Shown piece after piece: positions 11,685-22,982 of a stretch of DNA of 64,000 bases. This DNA comes from Anthostomella pinea. Lineage: Eukaryota > Ascomycota > Sordariomycetes > Xylariales > Xylariaceae. A program made the position numbers and the translations under genes. The notes below the pieces were generated by a model that saw only the letters and a list, made by a program, of their open reading frames with translations, ran no database searches and was not told the DNA's origin. The stretch lies in contig CAUWAG010000020.1 in assembly GCA_963556695.1 (NCBI GenBank), positions 5,270,001 to 5,334,000 on the forward strand, written 5' to 3'. The first letter of the stretch is position 1, and each line of letters starts with the position of its first letter.

Positions 11685-13153
11685 ATGGCCTCGGCAGCCG
11701 ATTGGAGAGCCTCGCTCACATCGTCGGACCGTTATGACAACATCCAAGCCATGTCAGTCTCTCGCCGAGAGACACAGCTTTCGTCTACAAGACATATTGG
11801 ACCATGCTTACGTTGTCCCGTAGAAAGACAGCACTCGAGCAGTTCCATGTCACAAGTTCATTGACCCAGAGAGATGCCTTCTCAATTGAGAATGAGGCTT
11901 ACAAAACCTCCTCCTGTCGTGTAAGCCTTTTTCCTCACTTTACCCCTTGGTCTGCAACACTGAACGGCCCTTCTGCTCTCATCGTACTACTGGAAGGTCA
12001 CTCAATCTGATGAAACTGATCGCCGGCTGTGTCGCTGAATCGATCTGGCTATGTGCGTTGACATTGTTTGTGGTAGGACCAATATAATGCAGCATGCCGC
12101 GTCTCGCGCTCACAGGACCAAAACGGCTCCCCTCAGGTACAGCAACCAGAGCCGACAGTAGACGAGGAACCAGAGTCACCAGGCGTCACCATAGGGCCAT
12201 ATCGAAACTGCCACTACGTCGCCAGCGGAGTCACGGCCGAGGTATACCGGTGCAAGACAACAGCGCTCAAGGTCATTGTAGAAACTCGCAACATGGAACC
12301 GCACAATCCCGCTCGAGAAGCTGTGATACTTGGATTTCTTAAGAAACCTTGCGTTCCTTTGTTGGAAACTTTCAGGGACCAGGAGCAGCGCTTTACTTTG
12401 GCCTTCCCGTTCATGCCCATGAGCCTCGAGAGCCTGATGGAGCATGGAGCAATTCCCCAGGGTCGTGTTCGGAGGCACTTCACCGACCTGTTCAAAGCCT
12501 TACAATTTATACATCAGGAAGGCATCATCCACAGAGACGTGAAACCATCCGCCGTTCTGCTCGAGTCAGCGGATGGGCCAGCCTACCTCTCCGATTTTGG
12601 CACAGCCTGGCATCCCGAGTTGTCGGCCTCGGCGGAGCCTACAGATCGGAAAATTCTCGACATAGGCACCGGCTCCTATCGTGCCCCTGAAGTGCTATTC
12701 GGCGACAAGTCTTACGGATCGGCCGTCGACATGTGGGGAGCCGGCTCGATGCTTGCCGAATGCTGCCGTACGAATCCTCGACCGCTCTTCGAGTCTCGGC
12801 AAGCTCATGAGGACGGCAATCAGCTTGGTTTGATTTTGAGCATCTTCAAGACCGTTGGAAGTCCAACCAAAGAGTCATGGCCACAGGCGGCAAACTTCAA
12901 GACGCCGCCGTTTGACATGTACCAGAGCTTCGAGGGCCAAAAGTGGGAAGAGCTACTACCAGATGTCAACAGTGACTTTCGTGAACTCATCGCCGCTTTG
13001 GTGAGATACGATAGCAGCAGCAGGCCTACAGCTACCCAGGTTTGTGTTCTCCGGTCTTATTCTTACTCTCCCACTCACACTGTACAGGCTCTGCGATTCC
13101 GGTGTATGCAAGTTGCAATCGACCATCAGACTCAAGCAAGCGCGGTAGATTGA
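11685..13153 (+). CDS. Csk1-like CDK-activating-kinase-family protein kinase
   Basis: The spliced N-terminus starts MASAADWRASLTSSDRYDNI. Exon 1 is 11685-11752, exon 2 is 11824-11920, exon 3 starts about 12116, and a 48-nt intron at 13040-13087 splits PTATQ from ALRF. The kinase lobe has YVASGVTAEVYR in place of a canonical glycine loop, the ATP lysine in TTALKVIVET, IIHRDVKPSAVLL, SDFGTAW, GTGSYRAPEVLFG and DMWGAGSM. The layout resembles the fission yeast Csk1 group, which phosphorylates the T-loops of CDKs. Two positions are unusual for an active kinase: the glycine-rich loop is degenerate, and the catalytic-loop Asn is Ala. The 195-nt second intron (11921-12115) could hide another small exon. 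Confidence 0.82.
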
Positions 13154-13589
13154 TCTCATTTACCGAAAGATACGTCTCATAGTCACACTCATCAGCAGAT
13201 AGACGATATGGCAGCACGAGTCCCACAGATTGAATCCCACAGATGCTGCCCGCTTGAGTGAAAGACTCTTGAGGGAGAAGACTACCATGCCAAGCTTCAC
13301 ACATGGCAAGCGGAATTGCTTCTGTCCGACATCATGTTTGTTCGTGAAACGTTCGAGTTGCCATCTGGGGCAACCTGTTGTCGACCACTCGAAATACTAT
13401 AGCAACTGTGTCCCATGCTACAGTAGGTGCGACCGCTCTCTCCTGATATTCGTTTGACCCTCTGAGGACTCTCAACGTATAGTCACCGCGTACCACCCTG
13501 ATATCGAAAAGACGGAAAAGTATATCTCTTGAACTCGCAGTGGTGCGTTCATGTAGTGACATCTAACAAACAGTGCCCACTCCCGGCAT
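13154..13589. other. intergenic, convergent 3' ends
   Basis: No gene is seen. The Csk1-like gene and the sulfotransferase-like gene converge here, and the sequence looks like ordinary 3' UTR and spacer. Confidence 0.45.
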
Positions 13590-14695
13590 TCATGATAATA
13601 GTGACAACCTTTCCCTTCTCGCGTACAAAACTCCTGCGGCGACAATAGGCACCATGATGGAGATCATGCCAGTCAATCCCTTGTTGAAGGCATTCCTAAA
13701 CTTCGGGGCTGCGATGGTGTGGAATTCCTCCGGCTTGTTCAAGGAAGGCCAATCTGTCTCGGGTGTAGTCACACCGAGATACGGGCAGATATCCTTCCAT
13801 CCGAACCCGTTCTCGAGCTTGCAGACCTTCAACTGCTCTGGTGGTACGATTCGCTTTACTTCGGCAATGCTATTTGCAATGATTAGCTCCTTGCACTTCG
13901 CGGAAGGTGTTTCAACGTACTAGTCTTCGTAGTTCTCGACAAGATGTCGATGCCCCTCCTCGGTCAACCCGAAGCCGTTTGTGCAATAGCCCAACTGTTT
14001 CCTGCCGAACGAAGACATGTTGGAGACGAAGCTATCAAAGTATTTGAACACGGACATGGGAAGCTGCTCCATCCTTTGGCACGAGTGGCCGATTGTATTC
14101 TCGAAAGATTTCGCCCACTTTTCCGGGTCTCTTTCCGTGAGGAGAAACTTGGCTTCTGGATACGCCCTTACCACCGAGTGCAGCATGAAGAAGGGCATCT
14201 CGATGATGATCTTGTAGTGGAGAGTCAGCCGCTGTGTGAGAAGGACGATATGAGGCTGGAGACTCACATCATAGTCCGCAAACCACTTGTCGAATTCTTC
14301 TCTCCCATCTTGGCGTTCGCGTCAGCAGTTGATCCACCCCGAGACTCCTTATGACCAGCAAATGTTACTATGAGTTCGATGTTGCCTCACCCACTTACAT
14401 CGTTTTCCTCTGTGGAAGAATTCGGCATCCATACCCTCCTCCATGATCCGAATTGCCGAGGGCCCATCCATGATGGCCTCTACCATATGATACGGCTTGA
14501 AGCCAAGCTCCTGCAGGGCCAGATAGAGGCCATGGGTGCCGGTCCTATATCAGCTGGTTACCTCACACTTCCTTCGCGTTTCTGAATGAACAGCCCGATG
14601 CTGGCCAGCAACGCTTACCTGGGCGCGCTCAGAACGATCAGCTTCTTCGGCTTGACATGAGCAGGGGTCGGGACCGTATCGATATAGCGGGTCAT
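13590..14695 (-). CDS. Sulfotransfer_4-type P-loop protein with C-terminal membrane anchor
   Basis: A multi-exon minus-strand gene. Exon 1 (14619-14695) encodes MTRYIDTVPTPAHVKPKKL and leads, through the intron, into the P-loop SAPRTGTHGLYLAL. Later exons give FKPYHMVEAIMDGPSA, EEFDKWFADYD, AYPEAKFLLTERDPEKW, and KVCKLENGFGWKDICPYLG followed by DWPSLNKPEEF. These are typical of the fungal Sulfotransfer_4 family, P-loop proteins related to PAPS-dependent sulfotransferases whose substrates are mostly unknown. The C-terminus has a hydrophobic helix (GMISIMVPIVAAGVLYA), suggesting membrane anchoring. An apparent TAG after NYED at 13920 is removed by a good intron (GTACGT donor, GCTAAT branch, AAATAG acceptor), giving NYEDYIAEVKRIV. 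The gene therefore looks intact. Confidence 0.85.
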
Positions 14696-17009
14696 GGCGG
14701 TCGACTATTCAGAGGCGGCAACTGAGATCTCCTATCGAGTCGTTGAATGATGGCGTGCTATTACGTGCTAGAGACAACCAACAAGCAGCCCAAGGGGCAT
14801 CTGCCTATAAATACGATCGGTCCCCTGGCTCGCACCCACAGCCCAAACCTGCCATTCGATTAACTGTCCACTCAGACCACTCGGACCCTGCTGCCCTGGT
14901 GGGACAGCGACGGCTCGTCGTGAGACACTCACGACCCGAATCACCGAGCTTCCAGCCATCCCCACTGGCCAAGACGTCAAATTTACGATGGAAGAGGCCC
15001 GCTGCGTTTGCGCTAGTTCTACCGCTGGAACGTCCGAACGGTTGGCAGGACAGTGATGGCCGCTACCCGGACAGAGTGTCCGAGAACCAGTCCTGACACC
15101 CGACCCCGAGAACCGCAGTTCTCGAACTGTCTGAGCCCGCTGGCTGGGCTCCAGTTCTTCTTCACCGACGCCGTACTCGCGGTTTGCTTGCCGGGCCGCC
15201 CTCGTTTCATGGACATCGCAAGCAAGCAGACGGCTGAGGATCTGGATGAGGATGGCAGATGTGTGACTGCGCCAAACCGCATCGGTTTTGACGTCTGCAG
15301 CATCGAGCCGGGAGGCCGCAGCCGGCCGGGCTGATGAATCACGGTACTGTACTGCCCAGCGAGCGAATCGGAAATCAGGCGGGCATGCGGCACACGTTGG
15401 GTTATGTCTGTCGAGCCTGAGTGACAGCAGCGGTGTGTGCCACCTCAACAACGGTCGCTAGCCCAATCTTACCTCGAACAACGTTCGTACGACAGCTCAA
15501 CTAGATAGGTACGAGACGGGACTTTGTCCGAGGCGATGGGAGTATTCCCTTTGGTACACTTCGAGTCTTCTAGATGGCGGAGTTCTGAAGACCAGCCGAA
15601 TCTACCCTCGCAGTGTTACGGGCTGTGCTTCTGTACCTGCTGGTTGAAGGTTCTGCGTGTGAGACATTGGAGCTGCAGGCTTTTTCCCCATCTACATATG
15701 GTGCTGAGACCTCGTGTGATGGCAGCCGTGGCACTCCGGTTTTATTAACTGGCCCAAAGTATGAAGTCCTCGAACGTGACGAGGCTTGACTGAATCATGG
15801 AGCTCCTCTGATTCTCTCCTGTCTTCCGTCCACGCTGGGAACTTCCGCTCCCGCGATTAGGTATGAAGATGCTTATGGTTTTCCCGCTACGGGTCTGGCT
15901 GCTCAACGTGCTTCTGGAGACTGGTAAGCCGGTCACGATTCGCATCATAAAATCAGACAGAACGCGAACTTGGTATTTCTCGCCTGGCTCGTTGCTACTG
16001 TCTGTCAACACTTGAGTGAATCTCAGACCTCCCCAGTAGCCATGAGGCCAGAGGTGGATTCCTGGACACGACGGCGGGACGACCTTCCTCGGAAACCCTC
16101 AGTTTCGAGAACTTGATGATAATGCTCACCTTTTCCTGGTCACCGTTTTTTAGGAGAGGGCTTTGCTGCCCCTACTGGTTGAGAAAAAGTCGGCCTACAT
16201 GGTGCTGAGCACGCCCCGACGTCTGTGTTCGGTTCCCTACCGCGATGGTTTCATGCATTTGTATGCCATTGGTATCTAATACTGGTGATAGACACCTGAC
16301 ATCAAGCGACGTCATCAGATCAGCCACATGTCTACACCGGATTTCCAGCGTCGCCTAGCTGGTGGAGGTTATGGTGAAATTTTCTTGGAAGAATCCCAAC
16401 GGAGGACATATGTCAGAAACTCCTGAACACTACGTCTGGATTGAGTTCAACACCAGGTAACTCCCCCGTCTCTAACCTTAGAAGTTCTAGGCTGCGGCTT
16501 ACGGCGGAACTAATCTTCCCCCTCCTGGGTGCTGGCCGTCGGCGTAGCCTTGATTTCTTACTCTAGAACCCTACGAATGATTGGGCAGCAGGAGGCATGA
16601 ACCACATGCATGCGACCATGCAGTCTGCAGACATGCATGAGTCAGCCACGAAGACTTACACCGTTCGCTCAATGGTCAAATATGATATGAGCCTTGTTGA
16701 TCCGTGATACGATCACAGGCGACAGCCTTTCTGCAGGCGAGATTGGCGGGCACACGAGCGCCCTCAGGGTATCGCTGCTTTTGGATGCCTGAGCTATTCG
16801 CTGGAAACACTGTCAGCACCGTTGACTGATTGGTGTAGTGTAACACACCCACTCTGATCACACCCTCATTCGTGAGCTGGCATGCTCACCTGTCAAATAT
16901 GCATCTGTGGCGTCGTATAAGATCGGCATGGCCTTGCCGGTAGGGGTCCCCACGATCTCTTCATTCAAAATGCTTCGAGACGCAGACTGCCCCAGAGGAC
17001 CAAGAAGCC
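14696..17009. other. 2.3-kb gene-poor gap
   Basis: Only frames with no recognisable domain and unlikely composition occur on either strand. The region is not particularly AT-rich, so it is not an obvious RIP block. It marks the left side of the accessory section. A spliced gene with short exons cannot be excluded by eye. Confidence 0.4.
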
Positions 17010-19235
17010 ATGCTCTTGCCATCGTGTTTCTTCCCTGGGCTGGCTCTTTGCATTTCTCTAGCTGAAGCGACGGGTCTGGACCCGATTGGGAACCTTTGCA
17101 GTCGATGGTATCACCAGAGCCAGGTCAAGAACGGTGTCTTGTACATTGATGGTGGTATCCAGACCTTCTCCGATCGAGAACCCTTCGATAATGTGAGCCA
17201 GGCCGTTGAACATTGCCAATGAGGCATGGCGCCCACTGCTGACTTCAACTCTAAAGCCCGCAGCACACGATGACCGACTAAACTACTCGGGGCTGGTGAT
17301 ATTGGGCCAGAGTGAGTCCTGGGGATTTGTCTTCGCGTTATTTGTCCTTGCTGACGATAGGAGACAACTATGTCATCGCGGTGGACTTGAGCAAGTCATG
17401 GAACTGGAAGACGAACATCAGCGAAGTCCTAATAAACAAGACCGTCGCCCTGGGGACATCAAATTCCATACCGAAAGTACAGTCCGGGGCCCTATTCCAC
17501 GGCACACCCGACGATGACCAGGTCTATCTTTACGGTGGCGTCACACCCGACGTGAATACCTCTTTCGCGGATTGGCAAGCCCCGACGACGAACCAATACA
17601 CATTGTACGGCTTTTGTTCTTCGTACTCGTTGTCTATTCTGACGGGAATCATACAGATGGGGTTTCAATACGAAATCGCATGAGTGGACTCAATACGATG
17701 TTGTGCTGGGGGCTCCCGAGCGGCCGAGCTGGGGCGCCTCGGCCGAAGCACCGGAACAAGGCCTGGCTTTCTATCTCAATGGTCAGGTCACCAATTTGTC
17801 ATCGGCAGCTGACAAGCAGGGAAACGCGCTGCCGGACAACCTGGGGGGCATGGTGGTCCTTGATCTTGTAAACCACGAAGTATGGATGCCGCCACTGACA
17901 CCACTGGGAACTGGATATCGCTGATATTGGTCGGCAGGCTACGAATACCTCAACCGATTCCGTCGACGACGGCAACCCGAGGGTTCGAGGAGGCATGGTC
18001 TATATACCCCAGATCGGGAATATGGGAGTACTCGTATCTTTGGGCGGAGCAACAGGGATGGATGCGTCCCTCAGACCAGGTACCTTGCTCGCTCAGGGTC
18101 AGGTTGAGTGTCAACAGCGCTGATCAAAGTGCGCAGTCAGCCTGAGTCAGGTCAACATCTTCTACGTCGAGTCATCCAGGCAAACAGAGTCGACAACTCC
18201 CAATGACGGCTGGTACACGCAGATGATCACGGGGGAGGTGCCTTCACCCCGCGTGGACTTTTGCCTTGTGGTGGTCTCTGCCCCTGATAACTCCAGCTTC
18301 AACATTTACTTGTATGGGGGTAAGCATTGTGTTTCTATAAGAAGCTACCATGGAACTCGAAAGCCTGACGCGATATGTAGGCTGGGACCCTACGCAGACC
18401 AAGTACTTTGACGACATCTGGGTTCTAAGCATCCCGTCCTTTACCTGGACCAAGGTAGACCCCCCTCCCCTCTCTGCATACCTCAAGAGCCATGCTTAAT
18501 GCATACCCATCATAGGTCTACGAAGGTACACTTCCACGCTTCGCTCATACCTGCCACCTCGTCGGGAACCGCCAGATGATCACGGTCGGAGGCATCAACA
18601 GCACCAACCTGACAGGATCTGGCTGCGACTGGGAATGGATGGGTGTAGCCATTCTAGACCTTAGTACCATGGAGTGGGGCAGCATCTTCGACAGCAACAA
18701 AACCCCATATCAGGTATACGAAGGCATCTCTGCAGTCATAGGGGGCGGACCGGATGGCGGCGCCACGAAGTTGTTGCCGGACGGGGGATGGACGAGTACG
18801 CTCGTCGCCAACCTGTTCACAGGGACGACGAACAACACCGCTCCTTATTCCCCTAAGTCTGGGGCCGATGGAGTTACAGATAATTATTTCCACATACCTA
18901 GCAAGACTAACGTCGGAGCCATTGTCGGAGGAGTAGTGGGCGGTGTCGCTCTCGTGGCTATCGCTGGCGGGCAATGCTGGTGGTTCAGCAGGCGCCGTCG
19001 CATAGCCGCTTCGGCAGCGGCACCGACGTACCACCCCGAGCCCCCGGGCGAAGACAAGCACCAGAGTCCACTGGGGCATCAACAGTCGCCTCACACCCAT
19101 TATGAGGTCACTGGGATCCCAGTGAACGAGCTAGCGGGAAACCGGGAGGCTTCGGAGCTGGATGGTGGTCACCCGGGTTGGTATGTTGAAGCACCGGAGC
19201 AGGGGGGCAGGACTGGACCGTGGCATGCGAGGTGA
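17010..19235 (+). CDS. secreted/membrane kelch-repeat protein
   Basis: This is a spliced gene broken into several frames by introns. The start ATG gives a signal peptide (MLLPSCFFPGLALCISLAEA), followed by CSRWYHQSQVKNGVLYIDGG, the first kelch blade. Later exons contain DNYVIAVDLSKSWNWKTN, DDQVYLYGGV, WGFNTKSHEWTQYDVVLG, GGMVVLDLVNHE, GGMVYIPQIGNMGVLVSLGG, FNIYLYGGWD and WVLSIPSFTWTKVYEG. After the propeller comes a linker and a transmembrane helix (VGAIVGGVVGGVALVAIAGG) with a basic stop-transfer RRRR and a Pro/His-rich cytoplasmic tail. This architecture, an extracellular kelch beta-propeller on a single membrane helix, is common in filamentous ascomycetes and is usually unannotated; a role in wall or surface sensing is only a guess. 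Several introns were traced with consistent phases, so the gene looks intact. Confidence 0.85.
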
Positions 19236-19866
19236 AGGGGTTTCATCAATGGTCTTGAGGTCAGCGGTGGGCTCAGTGCGAATGATTAGCGGCATCTATC
19301 TAGTAATCCTGTCTTGATGAGGGCTTTGTGAATGAATCCTGGGGCTTATTCCGGTTACTTGAAAGGACCACAAGGACGAAGACTATTTATCTGCAACCAT
19401 CCTGAACTGTGACCATGGTTTCGTCCCAGCACAAACGCTGACTAGCTTTGACCCGAGAGGAAGCATCCCGTGAAGACCCAACCGGCTGGCGTCATAAGAG
19501 GCTCGAGCAGATGGTGACATCCGGCTTGAACATCTTCTCAAAATGTGCAGATTCGTTCATAGGTGTGACATGTGAAGGCCTATTAGATTTCCCCATCCTG
19601 AAAGTGCACGAAGCCACCACCACCCATCCCTGGCCAACCCCGCAACCGGTGAGCAATATGGTGTGTTACATCGACCATCGCCGCCCGATTGTGCACTTTC
19701 CATGGAATGGGCAACATCTTGCGAGCCCAATCTTTAGCCGCACCGCCTTCGAGCCTACCAAGGTTGGGGCTCAGCAAGTACTTTATTCGCTGCAGCCCGC
19801 TACAGAAAGCACGGATAGATGGGTTGAAGACCTCCCACTGCTGTGGTATCAAGCACTGCCTACAGT
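19236..19866. other. gap upstream of the six-hairpin glycosidase
   Basis: I searched here for a first exon with a signal peptide for the downstream glycosidase and did not find one. One 140-codon frame (19,448-19,870) has no recognisable domain. A splice-acceptor-like CTACAG ends at 19,865, just before the downstream ATG, so an upstream exon may exist that I cannot identify. Confidence 0.4.
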
Positions 19867-21040
19867 ATGACGTCCGACCTCATCAGCAAGATCATCGCGC
19901 AGGGCGACCGCCTGGCCACGCACAGCTGGGAGTACGGCACCTTCTCCGAGGCACTGCTGGAGTGGTACGACCCGAGCTACTCCGTCTTCGGCAACGAGAC
20001 GTTCCCGGCCGGCAGGATTCCCGTATTGCAGGTTGACCAGGTCAGGTCGCTGGAGTATGCCAAGCCGCATATCTGGACGAACATGACGACGCTGATTGAC
20101 GGCGATGGTGCGTATTTCTCGGCGTCTTTGGGGGCTGGACTGGGAACTGGATGAGAGTATCAAGGATGGCTGACGCCCAACAGGCGCCGCTGGCGACCCG
20201 GCCTCCCTCGGCGTCTCCGCCATCCTGATCGGCCAGACACAGCCGGCGTACGAAGCCGCTGCAGACCGGCAGATGACGCACCTCCTAACGGCAGTGCCGC
20301 GCTGGCCTAACGGCGCCATCAGCCACCGCGAGGCCGTCGCCGAGCTCTGGGCCGACTTCCTCTACATGGGACCGCCGGCGCTGGCCTACTGGGCCGTGCA
20401 GCGGGACGACGCTGGCCTCCTCGACGAGGTCTTGCGGCAGTGCGGCCTGTACCGCGACGTGCTGGGTGTGCCGGAGGGGTCGGGGAACGCGTCCGGGTTG
20501 TGGCACCATATTATCGGTCCCGAGACGCAGGACCTGGGGGTCTGGAGCACGGGCAATGCGTGGGCGGCGGCAGGCATGAGCCGCGTGCTGGCGACGGCGA
20601 AGAAGGCGCCGTTTGCTGAGACGGTGAAGGGGCTGGGTGGGCTGAAGGGTATTATCGGGGGTATACTGGACGCTGCCATTGCCCTTGACAGAGCGGAGCC
20701 TGAGGAGCCACTGCTGCGGAACTACCTCAATGACACGAGTTGGTTTGGCGAGCTGTCCGGTACGACGCTGTTGACGGCTACAGCGTATCGGATGGCGCTT
20801 CTGGAGCCCGAGGAGTTTGGCGGGGAGGAAGCCGGTTATGTGGCCTGGGCGGATGAGAAGAGGGCTGAGATCATTGAAAGGATCGATGATGAAGGGCTGT
20901 TGTCGCCTGTTATTAACCCGTTGGAGTGGGGAGACAGGCAACCGGGGACCGAGTCGCCTGAGGCGCAGAGCTTTGCTGTCTTGATGTATGCTGCTCACCG
21001 GGACTATCAAGAAAGCTGTTCTAGCCATTCTGAAGCTTGA
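19867..21040 (+). CDS. six-hairpin glycosidase-like protein (GH88/GH105-type)
   Basis: Two exons are seen, split by an intron of about 75 nt starting near 20,110 (GTGCGT donor, CCCAACAG acceptor). The protein starts MTSDLISKIIAQGDRLATHS and contains WEYGTFSEALLEWYDPSYSV, PRWPNGAISHR, WADFLYMGPPALAYWAV, GLWHHIIGPE, LGVWSTGNAWAAAGMSRVL and DTSWFGELSGTTLL. These resemble the (alpha/alpha)6-barrel unsaturated glycuronyl hydrolases (GH88/GH105), which cleave unsaturated uronic acid residues from pectic or glycosaminoglycan oligomers. Fungal members are normally secreted, but no signal peptide is visible from this ATG. Either a first exon was missed or the 5' end is lost. Substrate is not predictable here. 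Confidence 0.75.
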
Positions 21041-21591
21041 AAGAAGACGTACATCTGCTGCAAACTCGCACCCATCAATATACACGAGTGCTAGGGATCA
21101 TATAATAACGATGCTCACTGTAGGTGGTCGCGAACCACCAACCTCACACGAGCGTTGCTACTTCCTTATATATTGTCATGTCAACCGCAAAGCATTCCTA
21201 ACCTAGGAACCTGGCCCATACAAAGAGGGGCCGAAAATAAGTCATAGTCTAGCTCGTCGGCTTTACTCTAGGACCCTCAGCACGATGACACATTCACCAG
21301 GAGCTGTTTACTTTAGGTAAACATTAGCAGTTTGGAATATTAATGCTTCATGGTAGCATTCATGACTCAGTACTGGCAAAGAGGGTATGTACTTATGCAG
21401 CACCATATTGTTGGTAAATGGAAATTCCCAGTGACACTACACTAGTAGCACTTTCGCCTCCACGCGTGCCCGAGGTATGCCAGGAACCACAAAGGAGTGA
21501 AGCGAGAACCAGACAAGCTACATAGACCATTCCGTAACATCAAACCAGCACCAAAATCAACCCGTAAGTGTCACAGCCCCCAGGATATCAG
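21041..21591. other. gene-free spacer
   Basis: Nothing supportable is seen in this stretch between the glycosidase and the small secreted protein gene, which converge here. Confidence 0.4.
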
Positions 21592-21952
21592 CTACAAGTT
21601 GCAATGGGCGTGACCTCCGGTAGGGTTGTAATGGCAGTTCTCCCCTGTGAATTTGCACTGTTCAGCACCATTAGCTAGCCGTATACCGTGTGTATGTGTT
21701 GTCAGAGCCGTGACCAACCTTGTAATTGACACCACACGGTTTCGTCACGGATTCTCCATTGTTTGTGAAGACGCATTCACCCGGTCCGTCTAGAGCTTTG
21801 CACTTCTTTGGGGAGAGTTAGTATCCGCGACGAATAGTTAGTTGCGCATCGAAACATACCCCGTAATAGAGCGTTGTGGCAACGTCGTCGATCGGGACTG
21901 CGGCAGCCAGGGAGCGGAGGGCGGATACGAAGAAGATGATTGAGGCTTTCAT
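21592..21952 (-). CDS. small cysteine-rich secreted protein, three exons
   Basis: Three exons on the minus strand (21860-21952, 21719-21805, 21592-21657) join in phase 0 to give 81 residues. Intron 1 has a GTATGT donor and a perfect TACTAAC branch point; intron 2 ends GAACAG. The signal peptide is MKASIIFFVSALRSLAAAVP. The mature part is about 60 residues with six cysteines in the segments KCKALDGPGECVF, VTKPCGVNYKCKF and GENCHYNPTGGHAHCNL, enough for three disulfides. I do not recognise the family; size, signal peptide and even cysteine number fit the broad class of fungal small secreted proteins (effector-like or antimicrobial-like). No activity is claimed. Confidence 0.82.
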
Positions 21953-22982
21953 GTTGAATTCTTGACAAGAATGAGTTCGTGAGACAAGTATAGGCTGGAT
22001 GGAGTATGACTGTTTGATCAGATGGTGAATGTTGATGGAGCAGGTAGAAAGAAACAAACCAGACGGAGGGCGAGCGGCCAGTTTATATATTCGGAGCTCT
22101 GCTATACAATCTCCAGCAAAGTCTAATCGAACCTAATGAATTCAATTCCTACCCTTGTGATCCTCGGGATGCTGACATTGCAGTGATCCGTGGTGTCTCC
22201 TCAAGTTGAGACCATGGCCTGATCGGCGTCAAGCCAGCATGCCAGTGATCGTAGAAACGTCCGAAGTTCCGATTAGAAGTTGCCTGAAATACGTCACTGT
22301 GTATACCGGCAAAGGCCAGTTTGCGCTCCGTGGTAAGTAATTTCCATTCATTCGGCGAACTTCAGAATGCGGCTCAGGCATGCTGAGTGGGATCCACACA
22401 GGTTTCAGATAACAAGCCGACAGCCCAGCAACTAAAATACCAACGCAGGTATCTCGAGCGGCTGACACGATCGGTCTCCTAATCTTGGTAAAATATGTAT
22501 GCCGATCGGTGTTGTCTGCCCGTCTTCTCCGTGCTCCCTGGCGTCGGAGTACATACCGAACACCTCAAAAAGGGCTTTCGATGGCATTGTCGGGCTCCGA
22601 CTTCTGACAATAGTTCAGGCTATGCCACGGATCATATGAGGGCTACAACCACCAGGAAAGTCCAGACTCCCGTCGTCATTGAAAAAGGGGCAACATCGTG
22701 ATGGTCAGGAACTATGCTGTACGGCTTCATGGCTGTGGCACAAGTTAATCCTGGATGGAGGGTGGTTATAGACAGTGACATAGTGTGATCATTGGGAGGG
22801 AGATGTTGAGGGAGTATATTGAATGTCGCCACTGAAGCCAAAATGCGTAAACCGAGTCGAATTTCCAAGTAACAGAATTCTCCCCGCTCACTGCTCACGA
22901 TATCCAGCAGCAAATCGGTCTCCTGGTACATGGGTAGGTAATCCATCGGCGACTCCTTTGTGTTAAACCGATAATATATGGT
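21953..22982. other. gap between the small secreted protein and the SDR pseudogene
   Basis: The first part, upstream of the small secreted protein gene, should hold its promoter; a TTTATATAT-type box lies near 22,081-22,090, about 130 bp before the ATG. The rest has no supportable gene. A 104-codon minus frame (22,632-22,946) directly beyond the SDR break has no recognisable domain. Confidence 0.4.

Noticed and set aside
13917..13925. Premature TAG in the sulfotransferase-like gene after NYED
   Set aside because: A good intron (GTACGT donor, GCTAAT branch, AAATAG acceptor) starts within that codon and restores NYEDYIAEVKRIV, so the gene is not broken.
14768..15451. 227-codon minus-strand frame
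   Set aside because: Composition and lack of any motif or intron logic suggest a chance frame in GC-rich DNA.
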